NCBI GenBank assembly: GCA_002298915.1
Contig: DBML01000016.1
Coordinates: 62,001-126,000 of the forward strand
DNA length: 64,000 bases
Direction of reading: 5' to 3'
Source: Clostridium sp. UBA699
GTDB taxonomy: Bacteria; Bacillota; Clostridia; Clostridiales; Clostridiaceae
Shown here: positions 32,782 to 40,254 of the stretch, in pieces
Position numbering within the stretch: the first letter of the stretch is position 1
Layout of the letters: each line of letters begins with the position of its first letter
The notes under the pieces: model-generated
Database searches by the model: none
What the model was told of the DNA's origin: nothing
Seen by the model: the letters and a program-made list of their open reading frames with translations, nothing else
Translations under genes and position numbers: made by a program

Positions 32782-33492
32782 CTAAAATTTACTTATACTC
32801 GCGAGCATTTCATCAAATCTGAACGTGGTGCCAAAGAAAACTGCACTGAGCGTTAAAGATATTACCAGCAGAACATATGATGCTATGAACTTTTTCCTGC
32901 TGCGTTCATCTATACTGAAATATGGATCAGCTTTATGTTTCTTCGTGAAATTATATGTTTGGTAAATGCCAACAATCAAAACTATGCCTGTTATCAATTT
33001 ACCTTTCATTCTTTCTGCCGATATGAACATGTACAGCAAAAAAGGAAGCCCAATATAGCACATCTTAGGCGATATCGCTTCTGCGATATGCCCACCGTCA
33101 AGAGGTCTTACAGGTATCAGGTTCAACAGGTTGATTATCACAGAAGCAAAACACAATATTAGGAACGTAGTGTCATATGTAAAAAAATAGATCGAATAAA
33201 AAGCAATCCCCAGAACACTCCCGAACACAGGACCTGAAATTGCAACGACAGCGTTCTCCCTGCAGTTCTCGATATTCTCATGGGTTATATATGCTCCAAA
33301 GGGAGTAAATCCTCCGAAAGAAACCTTGATTTTCAAATATCTTGCCGCAGCGTAATGTCCAGCTTCATGGACAATGAGAATCATAAGATACCCTATGGCA
33401 AAATACAGGTTGAACACATATCCTAAAATGAACACTGTCATAGATACTATAAAAATGTTAAGTATTATTTTCCAAAAGCTCATATTACCCAT
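32782..33492 (-). CDS. site-2-protease (M50) family intramembrane metalloprotease
   Basis: A 236-residue polytopic protein. The zinc site HEAGH lies in LMILIVHEAGHYAAARYL (about residue 42), and the second motif NLIPVRPLDGGHI, with the conserved Asp, follows in a later helix. About six hydrophobic segments are present. This is the compact S2P type with no PDZ domain, which cleaves membrane-spanning substrates inside the bilayer. AAGGACAGG precedes the ATG. Its neighbours are a lipoprotein and small membrane proteins, any of which could be a substrate or partner. No anti-sigma factor is visible nearby. Confidence 0.88.
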   Translation of the reverse strand: MGNMSFWKIILNIFIVSMTVFILGYVFNLYFAIGYLMILIVHEAGHYAAARYLKIKVSFGGFTPFGAYITHENIENCRENAVVAISGPVFGSVLGIAFYSIYFFTYDTTFLILCFASVIINLLNLIPVRPLDGGHIAEAISPKMCYIGLPFLLYMFISAERMKGKLITGIVLIVGIYQTYNFTKKHKADPYFSIDERSRKKFIASYVLLVISLTLSAVFFGTTFRFDEMLASISKF

Positions 33493-33523
33493 CCTGTCCT
33501 TAATTTTATGAAATCCATCAAAA

Positions 33524-33979
33524 TCAGTTCACATTCTTCAAATCGATTGTCTGCACATCTCCGTCAAGGTTAATCGTCACCTTAATTGCCTCATCCTTAT
33601 CTGGCATCAGCTCTCCCTTTCCTTCTGACCTGAACGTGAACACCTTCTGGCTCAAAGGTGCATCGTTGTCATGATCCTCGGTAAGCTTTCCGCCTCCGGT
33701 ACCGGTGTCGTATGATATCTCCAAATATTTCACAGAATACAGCTCAGATACATCCCCTTTATAGATTACAGTGAGCACCTTCGTTGCTTCGCTTTCGTAG
33801 TGAAGTTTACCGTCAACTTTGCTCCATGAATCGGTCCCGTCCACCTTATATTCAGCAGTCCAAAGCTCGCTTTCGCCTCTAAAAATGTAGTTGTGTCTGG
33901 TGACGTCCATATTTGAGCAGCCCATGAAAATAATCAGCGTTGCAATAAAAAGCAAAGCTATTTTTCTCAACCCATACAT
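33524..33979 (-). CDS. small lipoprotein
   Basis: A 151-residue exported lipoprotein with signal peptide and lipobox FMGC (Cys 21). The mature part is strand-rich: NYIFRGESELWTAEYKVDGTDSW, LHYESEATKVLTVIYKGD, YSVKYLEISYDTGTGGG and EAIKVTINLDGDVQTIDLKN. It resembles small Firmicute lipoproteins of unknown role. It lies 31 bases upstream of the S2P protease gene and three bases after the small membrane protein gene, so all are likely co-transcribed. Confidence 0.7.
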   Translation of the reverse strand: MYGLRKIALLFIATLIIFMGCSNMDVTRHNYIFRGESELWTAEYKVDGTDSWSKVDGKLHYESEATKVLTVIYKGDVSELYSVKYLEISYDTGTGGGKLTEDHDNDAPLSQKVFTFRSEGKGELMPDKDEAIKVTINLDGDVQTIDLKNVN

Positions 33980-33982
33980 CGC

Positions 33983-34156
33983 CTATCTCCTTCTGATTAG
34001 AAGGTTTGATATCGTGCCCAGTATCAATGCAGGCAGTACAGCTCCGATGAGAATCGAGATAATATGCTGGAATTTCAGTGGACTCATCAGGTTTAATACG
34101 AAAACCAGCACTAAGACTGCATAGAAGATGACATAATCTTTTTTCCTAAACTTCAT
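33983..34156 (-). CDS. small two-helix membrane protein
   Basis: A 57-residue protein (MKFRKKDYVIFYAVL start) with two hydrophobic segments separated by a short SPLKFQ loop and a basic RRR end. GGAGGG lies six bases before the ATG, which supports it as a real gene despite its size; an upstream in-frame start lacks a ribosome site. It lies three bases before the lipoprotein gene start. Confidence 0.6.
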   Translation of the reverse strand: MKFRKKDYVIFYAVLVLVFVLNLMSPLKFQHIISILIGAVLPALILGTISNLLIRRR

Positions 34157-34273
34157 CGCTATCCCTCCATTTTTTAAGTTTATACGGTAGCACAAGGAGT
34201 ATATAGTCAAAAATGATCAAAGTAACAATATATTCTTTATTATTCTTGTATGGCATCCCTTTTTTGTTAATTT

Positions 34274-34609
34274 TCACTTCACCATTGCACCCGTATCGAG
34301 AGCGAGCAGCCATAGAAAACAAATCAGCAGGAGGAAAGACAATCCTACAATAAAAGCTATCATCCTTACCAGGGCAATATGCATCTTTCTAGGGAAAATC
34401 TTTTCCGAAATCCAGAGAATCACGTTGAAAATGAACAGGATTGCATCAAAAATCCAAAAATCCCATGCTGCAAGGCCAAATTCAATCGGGTTGAATTCGC
34501 CTTCTTCATTTTTTTCGTATTTCTTGAAAGCAAAATAGAATCCGCTACAACACAAAAAACCGAGCACAACAGTAACCAATGCAGTTAATATTATAAGTTC
34601 CAAATCCAT
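34274..34609 (-). CDS. small three-helix membrane protein
   Basis: A 111-residue protein I do not recognise. Hydrophobic segments lie at about 5-28, 50-66 and 80-106, with a charged EKNEEGEFNPIEFG loop between the first two. The ribosome site is weak. It is the most upstream gene of the AT-rich minus-strand run that includes the S2P protease. Confidence 0.5.
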   Translation of the reverse strand: MDLELIILTALVTVVLGFLCCSGFYFAFKKYEKNEEGEFNPIEFGLAAWDFWIFDAILFIFNVILWISEKIFPRKMHIALVRMIAFIVGLSFLLLICFLWLLALDTGAMVK

Positions 34610-34748
34610 TCTTCACCGTCGTTTCTGTGCAGATCAACACACTAATTAATTCTTAATCTAATTATATATAGAAACCCATGCCCGTAGCAAACAAAATCAG
34701 CAAACACAGGAATAATTTCCCTGCGATTGCTGATTCTGTTTTTGCATA

Positions 34749-34999
34749 TTATATTACCCTCTTTACCCATTCCTTACGGATTTCCCATATTTTCCCCTGC
34801 TTCATATCCGAAAGGGAATAGGAGTTGTCGAAAAGCCTGTCCCGGCTGCGCAGGATTTCCTGCTTCAATGGGGGTAAAAACTGCTCATGTATGCGGCTGA
34901 GCTGTTAGAGCTCCCGTGCTTTTTGAGTTTCTTCTCAAACTCCTCCTCGTCCTCTTCATCCAGTGGTACATACCAGAAAGTTTCTAGATAAGCAGCCAT
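34749..34999 (-). pseudogene. frameshifted gene remnant, DUF3841-like C-terminus
   Basis: The 500-base gap 34610-35109 holds this remnant, a terminator, and otherwise nothing I can identify. One frame reads MAAYLETFWYVPLDEEDEEE then FEKKLKKHG. A second frame takes over with FLPPLKQEILRSRDRLFDNS and MKQGKIWEIRKEWVKRVI before a stop at 34749. The two parts join into one plausible protein end if a single frameshift near 34925 is allowed. The WYVPLDEEDEEEFE and W-EIRKEWV stretches recall DUF3841 proteins from memory only. It has no convincing start or ribosome site. Confidence 0.45.
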
Positions 35000-35027
35000 A
35001 ATACCGGAAGGTATCTTTTGTTTAATA

Positions 35028-35073
35028 AAGAAGGATTGCCTCAGCATCAAATGATGCTGAGGCAATCCTTCTT
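35028..35073 (-). terminator. intrinsic terminator of pyrR-uraA
   Basis: A 22-base perfect inverted repeat (AAGAAGGATTGCC... with ...GGCAATCCTTCTT) followed on the minus strand by TTTATT, 36 bases past the uraA stop. It is the longest hairpin in the window. Confidence 0.9.
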
Positions 35074-35109
35074 TTCAGATCTTAAATTTTATATGAGAGC
35101 AGATAAATA

Positions 35110-36411
35110 TTAAATATCTGCAACGTTATCCTGTCTCTCGCTCCTGCTTTTTTCAGGAAGGATCAGGTTGAGGAAAATGCCTACCAGCGTTGCCAGCGCG
35201 ACGCCTGATATATCTACGCTTGATCCCATGAACTTGAAGTTGATCGCAGCTCCGCCTATTCCGAGCACGATTATAACTGAACAGAGTATCAGGTTTTTCT
35301 TTGTTCCGAAGTCCACCTTGTCCTCGACGAAAACCCTGAAACCTGATGATGCTATTATTCCGAAGAGGAGTATGCTTATTCCTCCCATGACAGGCATAGG
35401 CATGTTCTCGATGACGGTTGCGACAGGCCCAATGAACGAAAGCACTATTGCCAGGATGCCTGCGCCTCCGATGACCCATACGCTATAAACCTTGGTTATG
35501 GCCATTACGCCGATGTTCTCCCCGTATGTCGTGTTTGGAGGACCTCCTACTAAGCCCGCGAATATTGTCGCTACGCCGTCTCCGAGGATCGACCTGTGGA
35601 GCCCCGGCTCCTTGGTGAAGTCCCTTCCTACGACGTTGTTGGTTACGTATACGTGCCCTATGTGCTCGGCCAGTGTTACGAAGGATACAGGCGCCATTAG
35701 AAGTATGGCGTTCCAGTTAAGTACAGGAGTTACAAAAGGCGGCAGCCTGAACAGCGGCGCACCAGCTATTGCCTGGAGAGCGGACTGAGGTATGATCCCC
35801 AGAATTATGGAAGCTATGTAGCCCGTTATCATGGCTATGAGTATTGGAATAACTCCGAGGAAGCCCTTGAAGTACATGCTGCCGAGGATACCTACCGTGA
35901 GCGTAAGAACCGATACGAATATCCATGCCCATCTCGGCACGTTGGCCATTGCGTCTGTCGTGAAGCTTGCGTTGAGTCCTGCCCAGTTTATTGCAACACC
36001 GGCAAGGGCAAGTCCGATTACGATGACAATGGAGCCCACCACGACAGGCGGGAGCGCCTTCTGAAGCCAGCCTATTCCGAAGCGGCTTATGATGAGCGCA
36101 ACGATAATGTAGACGGTTCCGGCTCCTATTACTCCTGAGAGCATGGCCTGAGGGCCGTAGGTGCTCGAAGCGACTATCATTGGCCCTATGAACGCGAAGG
36201 ACGAGCCTATGTATGCAGGCAGCTTGGCTTTCGTGCAAAGTATGTAAAGCAGTGTTCCGCAGCCACTGCAGAATAAGGCTATTGACGGGCTCATGCCTGT
36301 CAGTATAGGCACTAGTATTGTAGCGCCGACCATTGCGAAAAGGTGCTGGAAGCTTAGAGGGATGGTCTTAGCTATAGAGACCCTCTCCTCGACATCGATA
36401 TAATTTTTCAT
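35110..36411 (-). CDS. uraA: uracil permease
   Basis: A 433-residue nucleobase transporter of the NCS2 family with about 12-14 membrane segments that imports uracil with protons. Visible are QHLFAMVGATILVPILTG, GSSFAFIGPMI, PPVVVGSIVIVIGLAL, the substrate motif FVTLAEHIGH and GGPPNTTYGENIGV. It lies 29 bases after pyrR in the same unit, so it is controlled by the PyrR attenuator. Confidence 0.95.
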   Translation of the reverse strand: MKNYIDVEERVSIAKTIPLSFQHLFAMVGATILVPILTGMSPSIALFCSGCGTLLYILCTKAKLPAYIGSSFAFIGPMIVASSTYGPQAMLSGVIGAGTVYIIVALIISRFGIGWLQKALPPVVVGSIVIVIGLALAGVAINWAGLNASFTTDAMANVPRWAWIFVSVLTLTVGILGSMYFKGFLGVIPILIAMITGYIASIILGIIPQSALQAIAGAPLFRLPPFVTPVLNWNAILLMAPVSFVTLAEHIGHVYVTNNVVGRDFTKEPGLHRSILGDGVATIFAGLVGGPPNTTYGENIGVMAITKVYSVWVIGGAGILAIVLSFIGPVATVIENMPMPVMGGISILLFGIIASSGFRVFVEDKVDFGTKKNLILCSVIIVLGIGGAAINFKFMGSSVDISGVALATLVGIFLNLILPEKSRSERQDNVADI

Positions 36412-36440
36412 AATTTCCCCCCGTGAATCTTTATTTTTGG

Positions 36441-36980
36441 TTATCTTGTTTCATAGATTTTAACTGAGTCCGCTTCGTCGATCTCTCTTAGCTCGACCAT
36501 AATAACTTCATCCTTGGAAGTAGGGATGTTCTTTCCCACGTAGTCGGGTCTTATGGGAAGCTCCCTGTGCCCCCTGTCAACGAGAGTGGCCAGCTGGATC
36601 ATCTGCGGCCTGCCCGCATGGATGACCGCTTCCATAGCTGCCCTTGCGGTCCTGCCCGTGTGCATTACATCGTCTACTAGCACGACCTTCTTGCCCTCCA
36701 CGTTAACTCCGCTTACAGCTGCTTCAAGGTCGCCACTGTCAGCAGGCTTCTTCTTGTCGTCCCTGTACCTTGTTATGTCCACGCTGCCAACCGGGATCTT
36801 CACTCCCTCTATCTTCGATATGTTCTCAGCCAGCCTGTGGGCCAGGGGAACCCCTCCCCTTTTGATTCCCACGAAGACGATATCCTCCGTGCCTTTGTTC
36901 TTTTCGATTATTTCATGAGAAATTCTTGTAAGCGTCCTCTTTATGCCTTGTTCGTCAAGGATAACAGCTTTGAGTTCCAA
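36441..36980 (-). CDS. pyrR: PyrR bifunctional pyrimidine attenuation regulator / uracil phosphoribosyltransferase
   Basis: A 179-residue PRTase-fold protein that binds pyr mRNA when UMP is present and has weak uracil phosphoribosyltransferase activity. Visible are KAVILDEQGIKRTLTRISHEI, VGIKRGGVPLAHRL, VGSVDITRYRDD and the PRPP loop VVLVDDVMHTGRTARAA. I chose TTG 36978-36980 because GGGGGGAT lies about seven bases upstream and the family N-terminus starts there; the open frame above it reads through the leader RNA. It is followed by uraA and preceded by its own attenuator. Confidence 0.95.
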   Translation of the reverse strand: MELKAVILDEQGIKRTLTRISHEIIEKNKGTEDIVFVGIKRGGVPLAHRLAENISKIEGVKIPVGSVDITRYRDDKKKPADSGDLEAAVSGVNVEGKKVVLVDDVMHTGRTARAAMEAVIHAGRPQMIQLATLVDRGHRELPIRPDYVGKNIPTSKDEVIMVELREIDEADSVKIYETR

Positions 36981-37018
36981 TCGATAATCCCCCCAATAAA
37001 TTAATGTCATTATTTCCA

Positions 37019-37048
37019 TTAAAAAAACGCCCTGCCCAAGCAAGACGT
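37019..37048 (-). terminator. attenuator terminator in the pyrR leader
   Basis: In the RNA AACGUCUUGC pairs with GCAGGGCGUU around a 4-base loop, followed by a run of U. It lies between the PyrR-binding hairpin and the pyrR start. Confidence 0.85.
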
Positions 37049-37088
37049 TAGAAACCAGAGTTTGCGCGCACGCATCTAACATTTCCTT

Positions 37089-37120
37089 AGGACCTCACTG
37101 GATCAATTAAAGGATTTATA
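37089..37120 (-). promoter_or_regulatory. PyrR-binding anti-antiterminator hairpin
   Basis: The minus strand reads TTGATCCAGTGAGGTC, which matches the conserved PyrR binding loop (UCCAGNGAGGY), inside a stem closed by TCCTT/AAGGA. UMP-bound PyrR would hold this hairpin, block the antiterminator and permit the terminator downstream. Confidence 0.85.
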
Positions 37121-37134
37121 TTTAGCCACAAATA

Positions 37135-37163
37135 ATATTAGCATACTGTCAGCTTTTTTTCAA
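37135..37163 (-). promoter_or_regulatory. sigma-A promoter of pyrR-uraA
   Basis: Minus-strand TTGAAA (inside the 3' end of rluD), a 17-base spacer ending in TGC, and TAATAT. Transcription would start near 37128 and give a leader of about 150 bases carrying the PyrR hairpin and terminator. Confidence 0.65.
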
Positions 37164-38084
37164 CTCATTTTCAAGTACGTTGAGCACCTTTTCAAAATGC
37201 TCTGGAAGCGGCGATTCGAACTCCACATATTCCTTTGTTGAAGGGTGTATGAAGCCGAGCTTTTTCGCATGCAGCAGCTGCCCTTCCAGCTTGAAGCGCT
37301 GCTTCTTGTGGCCGTAAACCGGATCCCCCACCACGGGATGCCCGATGTGAGCCAAGTGTACCCTTATCTGGTGAGTCCTGCCTGTTTCTAGCACACACTC
37401 CACGAGGGTCTGGGCCTTGTAGCGCTTTATCACCCTGTAGTGGGTGACCGCATGCCTTCCGTCCTTAACTACGGCCATCTTGATCTTCTCTACAGGATGC
37501 CTGCCAAGCGGGGCATCCACGATGCCTTCATCCTGCTTGACGATTCCCTCCACCAGGGCGTAGTATACCCTAGTCATGGAATGCTCCTTGAGCTGCTCTG
37601 CAAGGATGTTGTGGGCGTGGTCGTTCTTCGCAATGACGAGTATTCCCGAGGTGTCCTTATCTATCCTGTGCACTATGCCGGGCCTTAGCACGCCGTTTAT
37701 CCCGGAAAGATCGGTGCAGTGCTCCAGCAGTGCATTGACGAGTGTTCCGCTGTACACTCCGGATGCCGGGTGCACCACCATGCCCTGCTTCTTGTTGACA
37801 ACCACCAGGTCCGAATCCTCGTAGAGGATCTCCAGCGGGATTTTCTCGGGCTTCACGCCGAGCTCCTCAGGCTCGGGGATCGTCACGCTTACCGCATCCC
37901 CCTCCCTCACCGGGTAGTTGCTCTTCCTGATGCTCCCGTTTACGAGTACCCCGCCCTTCTCTATCATACCCTGGATGTAGGACCTCGATTTGCCCTCAAG
38001 CAGTGCGGAAACGTACTTGTCAAGCCTCGTCCCCGCGTCAATTTCTGCCACTTTAAACTCTATCTTTTCCTGTTCTTCCATCAT
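37149..38084 (-). CDS. RluD-family 23S rRNA/tRNA pseudouridine synthase
   Basis: A 311-residue enzyme with an N-terminal S4 RNA-binding domain (TRLDKYVSALLEGKSRSYIQGMIEKGGVLVN) and a catalytic domain with the RluA-type motif HRIDKDTSGIL, whose Asp is the nucleophile. CVLETGRTHQIRVHLAHIGHPVVGDPVYG is the other signature region, split across the C-terminal half. It corresponds to YlyB next to lspA in Bacillus. The start overlaps lspA by 32 bases; AAGGA lies ten bases upstream. Confidence 0.94.
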   Translation of the reverse strand: MMEEQEKIEFKVAEIDAGTRLDKYVSALLEGKSRSYIQGMIEKGGVLVNGSIRKSNYPVREGDAVSVTIPEPEELGVKPEKIPLEILYEDSDLVVVNKKQGMVVHPASGVYSGTLVNALLEHCTDLSGINGVLRPGIVHRIDKDTSGILVIAKNDHAHNILAEQLKEHSMTRVYYALVEGIVKQDEGIVDAPLGRHPVEKIKMAVVKDGRHAVTHYRVIKRYKAQTLVECVLETGRTHQIRVHLAHIGHPVVGDPVYGHKKQRFKLEGQLLHAKKLGFIHPSTKEYVEFESPLPEHFEKVLNVLENELKKS

Positions 38085-38547
38085 TCACATCTTTTCCTTC
38101 TTTTGTTTCTTCCTTTATAAGGTACAGTAGCAGGAGCCCGGTACCCGTAACCAGCATCATGTCCGCCACGTTGAATGACGGGAAGTAGTAAGCGTCCTTG
38201 TAGTGGAACATGATGAAATCCACCACATAGTTGTAGATCAGCCTGTCGTAAAGGTTGCCAAGGCCCCCTCCTACGATGAGGGCGAAGCTTATCCTGAGCA
38301 GCTTTGACTGAGGCTTGTGCCTGAGGATGTAGTATACCATCCCTGCCAGGACGATCATCGTAACGGCCGCAAGCAGGTATACCCTGTTCTGGAATATTCC
38401 GAAGGCCGCACCCCTGTTTTCCAGGTATGAAAGGCTGAAGAACCCCTTTATGACCACAATGTCGCCGTTCTTCAAAAGCGAAGATGCAGCCCAGATCTTC
38501 GTGATCCTGTCCAGAAAGATTCCAGCAATTATTATAATGATTTCCAT
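38053..38547 (-). CDS. lspA: lipoprotein signal peptidase (signal peptidase II)
   Basis: A 164-residue membrane aspartic protease that removes the signal peptide from lipid-modified prolipoproteins, such as the several lipoproteins in this window. It has four hydrophobic segments and the motifs LENRGAAFGIF, GGGLGNLYDRL and FNVADMML with the two catalytic Asp residues. GGAGGG precedes the ATG. The C-terminal tail is longer and more charged than usual and overlaps the rluD-type gene. Confidence 0.96.
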   Translation of the reverse strand: MEIIIIIAGIFLDRITKIWAASSLLKNGDIVVIKGFFSLSYLENRGAAFGIFQNRVYLLAAVTMIVLAGMVYYILRHKPQSKLLRISFALIVGGGLGNLYDRLIYNYVVDFIMFHYKDAYYFPSFNVADMMLVTGTGLLLLYLIKEETKEGKDVNDGRTGKDRV

Positions 38548-38562
38548 CTTATCCCTCCGGCG

Positions 38563-39255
38563 CTATTTATCCCTCAGCATGGAAACGAGTATCCTGGTCG
38601 AATTCTCTATGGCTATAGGCTTGAACACCTCGTAGTCCATGTGTATCCCTATGTTCCCGTTGTCCGATATTGACCTGATTATGACGAAAGGCACATCGTT
38701 GAGGTAGCATACCTGTGCGATGCTCCCACCCTCCATCTCGCAAGCCATAGCCCCGAACTTCTCGTTGAGCCACTTCAGCTTGTCTGTGTGGTTTATGAAC
38801 TGGTCGCCTGTGACTATCCTTCCCACGAAGCAGTTGTGCGTCTTTATCTCCTCGCAGGCCTTTATGGCTTTTTTGACCAGCTCCTCATCGCATGGGAACG
38901 CGAACGTGTCTACCCTTGGCACCTGTCCAAGCTCATCGCCGAAAGCGGTGGTGTCCATATCATGCTGGACCAGGTCGTCTGCCACGACTATGTCGCCAGG
39001 CATGACGTTTTCCCCTGTCCCTCCTGCTATCCCGATGTTCACGATGCTTTTTACCTTGAAATCGTCTACCAGTATTTGTGCGCAGATTCCTGCGTTTACC
39101 TTGCCTATCCCGCTAACAACGGCCACGACCCGCCTGCCGTAGACCATCCCGGAATGGAATGTCATCCTGGCCTTTTCCATCTTATGCTCCAGCTTCATGT
39201 GGCTGAGCAGCGGTACAAGCTCCTCCTCCATTGCCGTTATGATTCCTGTAACCAT
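38563..39255 (-). CDS. mtnN: 5'-methylthioadenosine/S-adenosylhomocysteine nucleosidase
   Basis: A 230-residue enzyme that splits methylthioadenosine and S-adenosylhomocysteine, recycling toxic by-products of SAM use. Motifs are GIITAMEEEL, SGIGKVNAG, IGIAGGTGENVMPGDIVVAD, RIVTGDQFI, ACEMEGGSIAQVCY and IRSISDNG with the catalytic Asp. ATG 39253-39255 follows GGAGGGG; an upstream open stretch of ten codons has no support. It lies 15 bases before lspA and downstream of the divIVA terminator. Confidence 0.95.
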   Translation of the reverse strand: MVTGIITAMEEELVPLLSHMKLEHKMEKARMTFHSGMVYGRRVVAVVSGIGKVNAGICAQILVDDFKVKSIVNIGIAGGTGENVMPGDIVVADDLVQHDMDTTAFGDELGQVPRVDTFAFPCDEELVKKAIKACEEIKTHNCFVGRIVTGDQFINHTDKLKWLNEKFGAMACEMEGGSIAQVCYLNDVPFVIIRSISDNGNIGIHMDYEVFKPIAIENSTRILVSMLRDK

Positions 39256-39283
39256 GTTCACCCCTCCAAATATCTTGTTCGGC

Positions 39284-39318
39284 AAAAATATATCCCATCC
39301 CTGTGGATGAGATATATT
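39284..39318 (-). terminator. intrinsic terminator at the end of the division cluster
   Basis: AATATATCTCATCC / GGATGGGATATATT with a 4-base loop and one wobble pair, followed on the minus strand by TTTGCC, a few bases past the divIVA stop. It ends the long mraZ-to-divIVA run only 30 bases before mtnN. Confidence 0.8.
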
Positions 39319-39321
39319 GCC

Positions 39322-40209
39322 TCAGCTATTATTCGTCCTCTTGTATTCCTCTATCGGTTTCTCTTCTCCGAAGAAGTTCGTTATATCATCGAAGTTTCCT
39401 GCATCCACTTGTCTCTTCTCTTTTGATGAATCAGCGATTTCACTTTCAAAAAAGCTCTTCACATCCTCGAAGCTTTCGGCTTCCTCGATGTCTCCCGAAT
39501 CTCTTTCTTCGGCAGCCATTCCTGCCTCAGCGGGTTTGTTCCGAAGCTCTTCATAGTGCTTGACGAACTCCCTGTCCATCTCGTCGAAGTTCTCCATCTG
39601 AAGCTTCATGAATTCCTTGAACTTTGACCTGAAACCGGTGTATTCCTTCTTTGTCAGGTCAAATTCGTCTATGACAAACAGCACATCCTTTTTAGCCTTG
39701 TCGATTATGGCGTCAGATTCCGAACTGGCTTTTAACAGAAGCTCTTCAGCTTCCTGTCTGGCGTCCTGAACAGCCGCCTGAGCTTCGGAAATTATCCTCT
39801 CCGCCTCTGAGTGCGCGGCTTCAGCCGCCTCCCTTGCTTCTCTAACGAGTCTCTCGCCTTCAGCCTGTGCGGTCTCAACTATCTGTGCTGCTTCGTCCCT
39901 GGCGGCCGCCACAGCTTGATTCGCTTCGGTTATTATCCTTTCAGATTCCGAATTGGCCTTTTCCTTAAGCTGTGCTGCCGCATCCTGGGCAAGAACCAGA
40001 GTTGTCTGGAGGGCGCTCTCCATCTTCGAATAACGCGTTACCCTCTCCTCTAGGTCCGAAACCTTAATGCTCAGAGCCTCCAGTTCAGTTGTCAGTGCCT
40101 CATAATCCTTAGCTATCATGCTCATGAAATCATCGACTTCCTCTGGTATGTACCCTCTGACGCCTTTCCTGAATTCCTTGTTTTTGATTGCCTGCGATGT
40201 AAGCTTCAT
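39322..40209 (-). CDS. DivIVA-domain protein 1, long coiled coil
   Basis: A 295-residue protein. The N-terminal membrane-targeting domain (MKLTSQAIKNKEFRKGVRGY, then EEVDDFMSMIAKDYE) is typical DivIVA. A long Ala/Glu-rich coiled coil covers about 40-230. The C-terminal part is acidic and has two short similar motifs, FEDVKSFFESE (about 247-257) and FDDITNFFGEE (about 273-283). DivIVA proteins bind curved membrane at the septum and poles and recruit division, wall or chromosome-anchoring proteins. It is the last gene of the cluster and is longer than Bacillus DivIVA (164 residues). Confidence 0.9.
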   Translation of the reverse strand: MKLTSQAIKNKEFRKGVRGYIPEEVDDFMSMIAKDYEALTTELEALSIKVSDLEERVTRYSKMESALQTTLVLAQDAAAQLKEKANSESERIITEANQAVAAARDEAAQIVETAQAEGERLVREAREAAEAAHSEAERIISEAQAAVQDARQEAEELLLKASSESDAIIDKAKKDVLFVIDEFDLTKKEYTGFRSKFKEFMKLQMENFDEMDREFVKHYEELRNKPAEAGMAAEERDSGDIEEAESFEDVKSFFESEIADSSKEKRQVDAGNFDDITNFFGEEKPIEEYKRTNNS

Positions 40210-40254
40210 TCGAACACCCCCAAATCAAACTAAGAAATGGATATATGTACCTGT

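Noticed and set aside
34865..35065. A 66-codon frame starting inside a terminator
   Set aside because: Its start lies in the uraA hairpin and it lacks a ribosome site; the last part is better explained as one half of a frameshifted remnant.
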